From assembly GCF_900243075.1 (NCBI RefSeq), contig NZ_OEZH01000178.1:1-38379 (forward strand): 38,379 bases of DNA. The letters run 5' to 3'. Positions 35,393-38,379 of the stretch are shown in pieces (position 1 is the stretch's first letter; each line of letters opens with the position of its first letter). Source of the DNA: Clostridioides difficile (GTDB lineage: Bacteria > Bacillota > Clostridia > Peptostreptococcales > Peptostreptococcaceae). Position numbers and translations under genes: made by a program. Below the pieces are notes generated by a model. It did not search any database and had not been told where the DNA came from. It saw nothing but the letters and a program-made list of their open reading frames with translations.

Positions 35393-36394
35393 ATGAGCAC
35401 AATAATACCAAAGGATTATAAAAGTAGTTTGAATGTAATTGATACACAAATAGCTATAAAAAAATTAAAAGATTTTTTTGAAATGAGACTAAGTAATGAA
35501 TTAAATCTTATAAGAGTTTCTTCTCCGTTATTTGTATTACCAGAAACAGGTGCAAATGATAATTTAAATGGAGAAAAGGCTGTAAGTTTTGATATACCAT
35601 TTATGAATAAAAATGCAGAAATTGTTCAATCACTTGCAAAATGGAAACGATTAGCTCTTAAAAAATACGGCTTTGAAGTTGGCAGTGGTTTATATACAGA
35701 TATGAATGCAATAAGAAAAAATGAAGAATTGGATAATATACATTCCCTTTATGTAGACCAGTGGGATTGGGAATTGGTTATAGATAAAAGTAGCAGAAAT
35801 GAAAAGACTTTAAAAGATATTGTAAAAAGGCTATATGGAGTATTTAAAGATACTGAAATTTTTGTATGTAGTATGTATCAAGGTATAAAAGAAATCTTAC
35901 CAGAAGAAATAACTTTTATAACATCACAAGAGTTAGAAGATATGTATCCTGAATTATCGCCAAAGGAAAGAGAAGACAAAGTTGTAAAAGACAAGAAGGC
36001 AGTATTTATAACTCAAATAGGAAAGACACTAATATCAGGAGAAAAACATGATGGAAGAAGCCCTGATTATGATGACTGGGAATTGAATGGAGATATATTA
36101 TTTTATAATCCTGTTTTAGATTCAGCGTTAGAATTATCTTCAATGGGAATTAGAGTTGATGAAGAATCTCTTGATAGACAATTGAAACTTGCTGGATGTG
36201 AAGAGAGAAAAGAGTTTGACTATCATAAGATGCTTTTAAATGGTGAGCTTCCATATACAATTGGTGGAGGAATTGGTCAATCAAGAATATGTATGTATTT
36301 CTTGCAAAAGGCTCATATAGGAGAAGTACAGGTTGGAGTATGGCCACAAGATATGATTAAAAATTGTAGCAGTGCAGGAATTGAATTATTATAA
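35393..36394 (+). CDS. asnA: Aspartate--ammonia ligase (asparagine synthetase A)
   Basis: About 333 aa from ATG 35393, with ATAGGGAG 8 bases upstream; an in-frame GTG at 35384 overlaps that site. It makes Asn from Asp, ammonia and ATP. Class-II-synthetase-like core motifs of AsnA are visible: VSSPLFVLPETGANDNLNG, EIVQSLAKWKR, LYTDMNAIRKNEELDN, YVDQWDWE and GGGIGQSR. It is controlled by the T-box leader and is the only gene in this unit. Confidence 0.96.
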   Translation: MSTIIPKDYKSSLNVIDTQIAIKKLKDFFEMRLSNELNLIRVSSPLFVLPETGANDNLNGEKAVSFDIPFMNKNAEIVQSLAKWKRLALKKYGFEVGSGLYTDMNAIRKNEELDNIHSLYVDQWDWELVIDKSSRNEKTLKDIVKRLYGVFKDTEIFVCSMYQGIKEILPEEITFITSQELEDMYPELSPKEREDKVVKDKKAVFITQIGKTLISGEKHDGRSPDYDDWELNGDILFYNPVLDSALELSSMGIRVDEESLDRQLKLAGCEERKEFDYHKMLLNGELPYTIGGGIGQSRICMYFLQKAHIGEVQVGVWPQDMIKNCSSAGIELL

Positions 36395-36497
36395 TTTAAA
36401 TGTAAACTAATTAATAAAATTTATCTCTAATATATTCATCAAATTAATTATATCGGTTATAATGTAGAATAACCTATAATTATAAGAGGTGATAAAT

Positions 36498-36887
36498 ATG
36501 GAATTTCTAAAAAGAGTCATTAATATAATTTTAGATTTTTTAAAAAAAATTTTGGTGAGATTTAAAAATGCTAAATTTGGTTTGCTTTTTATATTTGATT
36601 TACTTAAACTACCTGATTTTATGACAGATAAACGAATCAATATAGTCGATAAAATAAAAGTAGTTTCCGTATTAATTTTTACTATATCGTACTTTGTATC
36701 TGGAGTTGATATAATACCTGAAATGATTGCTGGTGCATTTGGTTTTGTAGATGATGCTATAGTATTAATTTGGAGTATAGGTACTGTGAATGAAGAAATT
36801 AATAAGTATAGAATTATTGCAAAAAAGGATAAACATTCAAATATAATTGAAAATGTAGAATTTTCTATAAAAGATGAAGAAGAATAA
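36498..36887 (+). CDS. YkvA-like (DUF1232) small membrane protein
   Basis: 129 aa from ATG 36498 with AAGAGGTG upstream. The segment YFVSGVDIIPEMIAGAFGFV followed by DDAIVLIW resembles the DUF1232 signature (SPIDLIPD...GLLDD), with about two hydrophobic stretches. Function of the family is unknown. The stop codon lies inside the left arm of its terminator. Confidence 0.75.
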   Translation: MEFLKRVINIILDFLKKILVRFKNAKFGLLFIFDLLKLPDFMTDKRINIVDKIKVVSVLIFTISYFVSGVDIIPEMIAGAFGFVDDAIVLIWSIGTVNEEINKYRIIAKKDKHSNIIENVEFSIKDEEE

Positions 36888-36914
36888 CAATTTATATATG
36901 TTATTCTTTTTTTT
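36882..36914 (+). terminator. Terminator overlapping the stop codon of the DUF1232 gene
   Basis: GAATAAC (36882-36888) pairs with GTTATTC (36900-36906), followed by T8. The TAA stop is within the first arm. Confidence 0.85.
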
Positions 36915-36937
36915 ATTAACAAAAAATGGTTAAATTG

Positions 36938-36966
36938 TTGACGGAGAGGTAAAACTCTATTATCAT
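36938..36966 (+). promoter_or_regulatory. Promoter of the symporter gene, with a small inverted repeat in the spacer
   Basis: TTGACG (36938-36943), 17 nt, TATCAT (36961-36966). The spacer holds AGAG-GTAAAA-CTCT, a possible operator. The leader is about 75 nt. Confidence 0.55.
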
Positions 36967-37047
36967 AATAAGTGGATATCCAATATTTAGCTAAGTATTC
37001 AATGTACAAGGATGCTTAATTTAAAAAAGTTATGGAGGGTAAATGTT

Positions 37048-38256
37048 ATGAAGAAAAAAATAGGTTTAGTGCCCAAGCTAATCATCGGTATCATAGTCGG
37101 TATTTTAATCGGAAGTTATGCACCAGAAATAATTGTACAAATATTAGTAACAGTTAGTACTCTATTCTCAGCATTCCTAAAATTTGTTATACCATTTATA
37201 ATTATAGGTTTTGTAACAGCAGGTATAGCTGATTTAGCAACAGGCGCAGGAAAGTTATTGGGAATAACTACAGGAATCGCATATGGTTCTACTTTAATAG
37301 CAGGATTATTGTCATTTGTAGTATCTACATTAATCTTCCCAAATTTTATTGATGCAAGTGTTGCAAGTCAAATTGGAGACCCAGAAGCAGGAATGTTAGC
37401 TCCAATCTTCACAATTCCATTAGAGCCTATGGTAGATGTAACAGCAGCAATCGTATTTGCATTTGTAATGGGGCTTGGAATATCAGCTTTAAGAAATCAT
37501 GGTAAAGGAGAAACTTTATTTAATTTCTTCCAAGAATTCCAAGAAATCGTAACGAAAACGTTGTCAACAGTAATTATACCTTTATTACCTTTATACATAG
37601 CAGGAACTTTTGCAAATATAACTATAGCAGGGGAAGTATGGACAATATTAGGGGTATTCTGGAAAGTATATTTAGTAGTAATCCCTTTACATTTTGTATA
37701 TATGGCATGTCAATTTACAGCAGCAGGAATGTTTTCAGGAAAAAATCCAGTAAGAATGTTAAAAAATCAAGTACCTGGATATTTAACAGCTATAGGTACT
37801 CAATCTTCAGCAGCAACTATACCAGTTAATGTTGGTTGTGCAGAAAAAAACGGAGTAAGTAAGCAAATAAGAGAATTTGTTGTACCTCTTTGTGCAACAA
37901 TACATTTATCAGGTAGTATGATATCAATAACAGGATTTACAACAGCAGTTTTAATGATGAATGGTATGCCACATGGAATAGGCGTATTATTCCCTTATAT
38001 TGCAATGTTAGGTATAGCAATGGTTGCAGCACCAGGAGCACCAGGTGGAGCTATAATGAGTGCACTTCCTTTCTTACCAATGGTTGGAATACCATCAGAT
38101 GGTGGTCTTGCAAGTTTAATGATAGCTTTATACTTAACTCAAGACAGTTTTGGTACAGCATGTAATGTATCAGGAGATAATGCAATAGCAGTAGTTGTAG
38201 ATAAAATAAATGATGGAATTAGTAAAAAAGGAAACAAAGAAAAGCAAAGTGCTTAG
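37048..38256 (+). CDS. Dicarboxylate/amino acid:cation symporter (DAACS family)
   Basis: About 402 aa from ATG 37048, with GGAGGG upstream; an in-frame ATG at 37012 has no site. Eight or so membrane segments and two re-entrant loops are typical. The serine-rich loop AIGTQSSAATIPVN and the segments LSGSMISITGF and APGAPGGAIMSALPFL identify the sodium- or proton-coupled glutamate/aspartate/dicarboxylate carriers. C-terminal DSFGTACNVSGDNAIAVVVD also fits. Exact substrate is unknown; it may supply aspartate or a related amino acid. Confidence 0.92.
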   Translation: MKKKIGLVPKLIIGIIVGILIGSYAPEIIVQILVTVSTLFSAFLKFVIPFIIIGFVTAGIADLATGAGKLLGITTGIAYGSTLIAGLLSFVVSTLIFPNFIDASVASQIGDPEAGMLAPIFTIPLEPMVDVTAAIVFAFVMGLGISALRNHGKGETLFNFFQEFQEIVTKTLSTVIIPLLPLYIAGTFANITIAGEVWTILGVFWKVYLVVIPLHFVYMACQFTAAGMFSGKNPVRMLKNQVPGYLTAIGTQSSAATIPVNVGCAEKNGVSKQIREFVVPLCATIHLSGSMISITGFTTAVLMMNGMPHGIGVLFPYIAMLGIAMVAAPGAPGGAIMSALPFLPMVGIPSDGGLASLMIALYLTQDSFGTACNVSGDNAIAVVVDKINDGISKKGNKEKQSA

Positions 38257-38278
38257 TTTGTAAATAGATGAAAATGAG

Positions 38279-38379
38279 GCCGTCTCAAAATTAGTATAAT
38301 CCCCTTATAGTAGACATTTAAATAAAAGGCCATTATAATAGGTCTAAAAAGTGTATACTCTAAGGGGGTTTTTCTATGT
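38279..38379 (+). mobile_element. Left end of an insertion sequence (cut by window edge)
   Basis: GGCCGTCTCAAAAT (38279-38292) matches the terminal arm at 12107-12120 at 13 of 14 positions. It is followed by an IS-like leader and AAGGGGG with ATG at 38376, the probable first codon of a transposase that continues beyond the window. Confidence 0.55.

Noticed and set aside
36407-37009. 200-codon minus-strand reading frame
   Set aside because: It overlaps the DUF1232 gene, its terminator and the symporter promoter; low-complexity Ile/Ser/Thr composition.
1-38379. CRISPR array or prophage
   Set aside because: No regularly spaced direct repeats and no phage structural, integrase or lysis genes are visible.

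Overview
The window is about 38 kb of very AT-rich Firmicute DNA. Its Arg codons are mostly AGA, its Shine-Dalgarno sites are strong, and several starts are TTG or GTG. The gene content points to Clostridioides difficile: a class B sortase of the C. difficile type, an L,D-transpeptidase carrying three CWB2 cell-wall-binding repeats (Cwp22/Ldt type), toxin-CROP-like GWQ...YYF repeats, and a low-GC class B RNase P RNA. No prophage or CRISPR array is visible.

Layout. 1-62 is the 3' end of a 23S rRNA, followed directly by tRNA-Thr(TGT) and a terminator, with no 5S gene between them. srtB (minus strand) and rnpB follow. Next come three genes of unknown role (a large SPOR-domain membrane protein, a 663-aa protein and a very acidic 106-aa protein), then galU-galE and cwp22, a cell-envelope block. 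After a DUF3800 gene there is a probable stand-alone small RNA (about 11974-12085) with a perfect consensus promoter and a terminator, and a small IS-derived remnant.

12236-19554 is an accessory metabolic island. It has a divergent LysR regulator, a TIM-barrel protein with dehydroshikimate-dehydratase-like metal ligands, an old-yellow-enzyme/Fe-S/FAD reductase, a shikimate/quinate dehydrogenase, an MFS transporter, and a chorismate mutase-shikimate kinase fusion. The order resembles the shikimate/quinate-responsive qui2 locus of Listeria. The likely job is uptake and use of dietary shikimate or quinate. Several of its genes use CGT/CGA Arg codons far more than their neighbours, which suggests transfer.

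The rest is a series of separately regulated small transcription units: a HIRAN-domain protein; a guanine-type purine riboswitch controlling a purine permease and an amidohydrolase/deaminase (minus strand); a Qnr-like pentapeptide-repeat protein; brnQ with a possible CodY box; a DUF3798 lipoprotein; a sigma-54 enhancer-binding protein divergent from a YjiH/YjiG-type membrane pair plus an M20 amidohydrolase, with a clear -24/-12 promoter and palindromic candidate enhancers; a MalY/PatB-type PLP enzyme; asnA under an Asn T-box; a YkvA-like membrane protein; and a DAACS dicarboxylate/amino-acid symporter. The right edge runs into the left end of an insertion sequence. Overall this half of the window concerns nitrogen, amino-acid and purine acquisition, with almost every unit carrying its own sensor.
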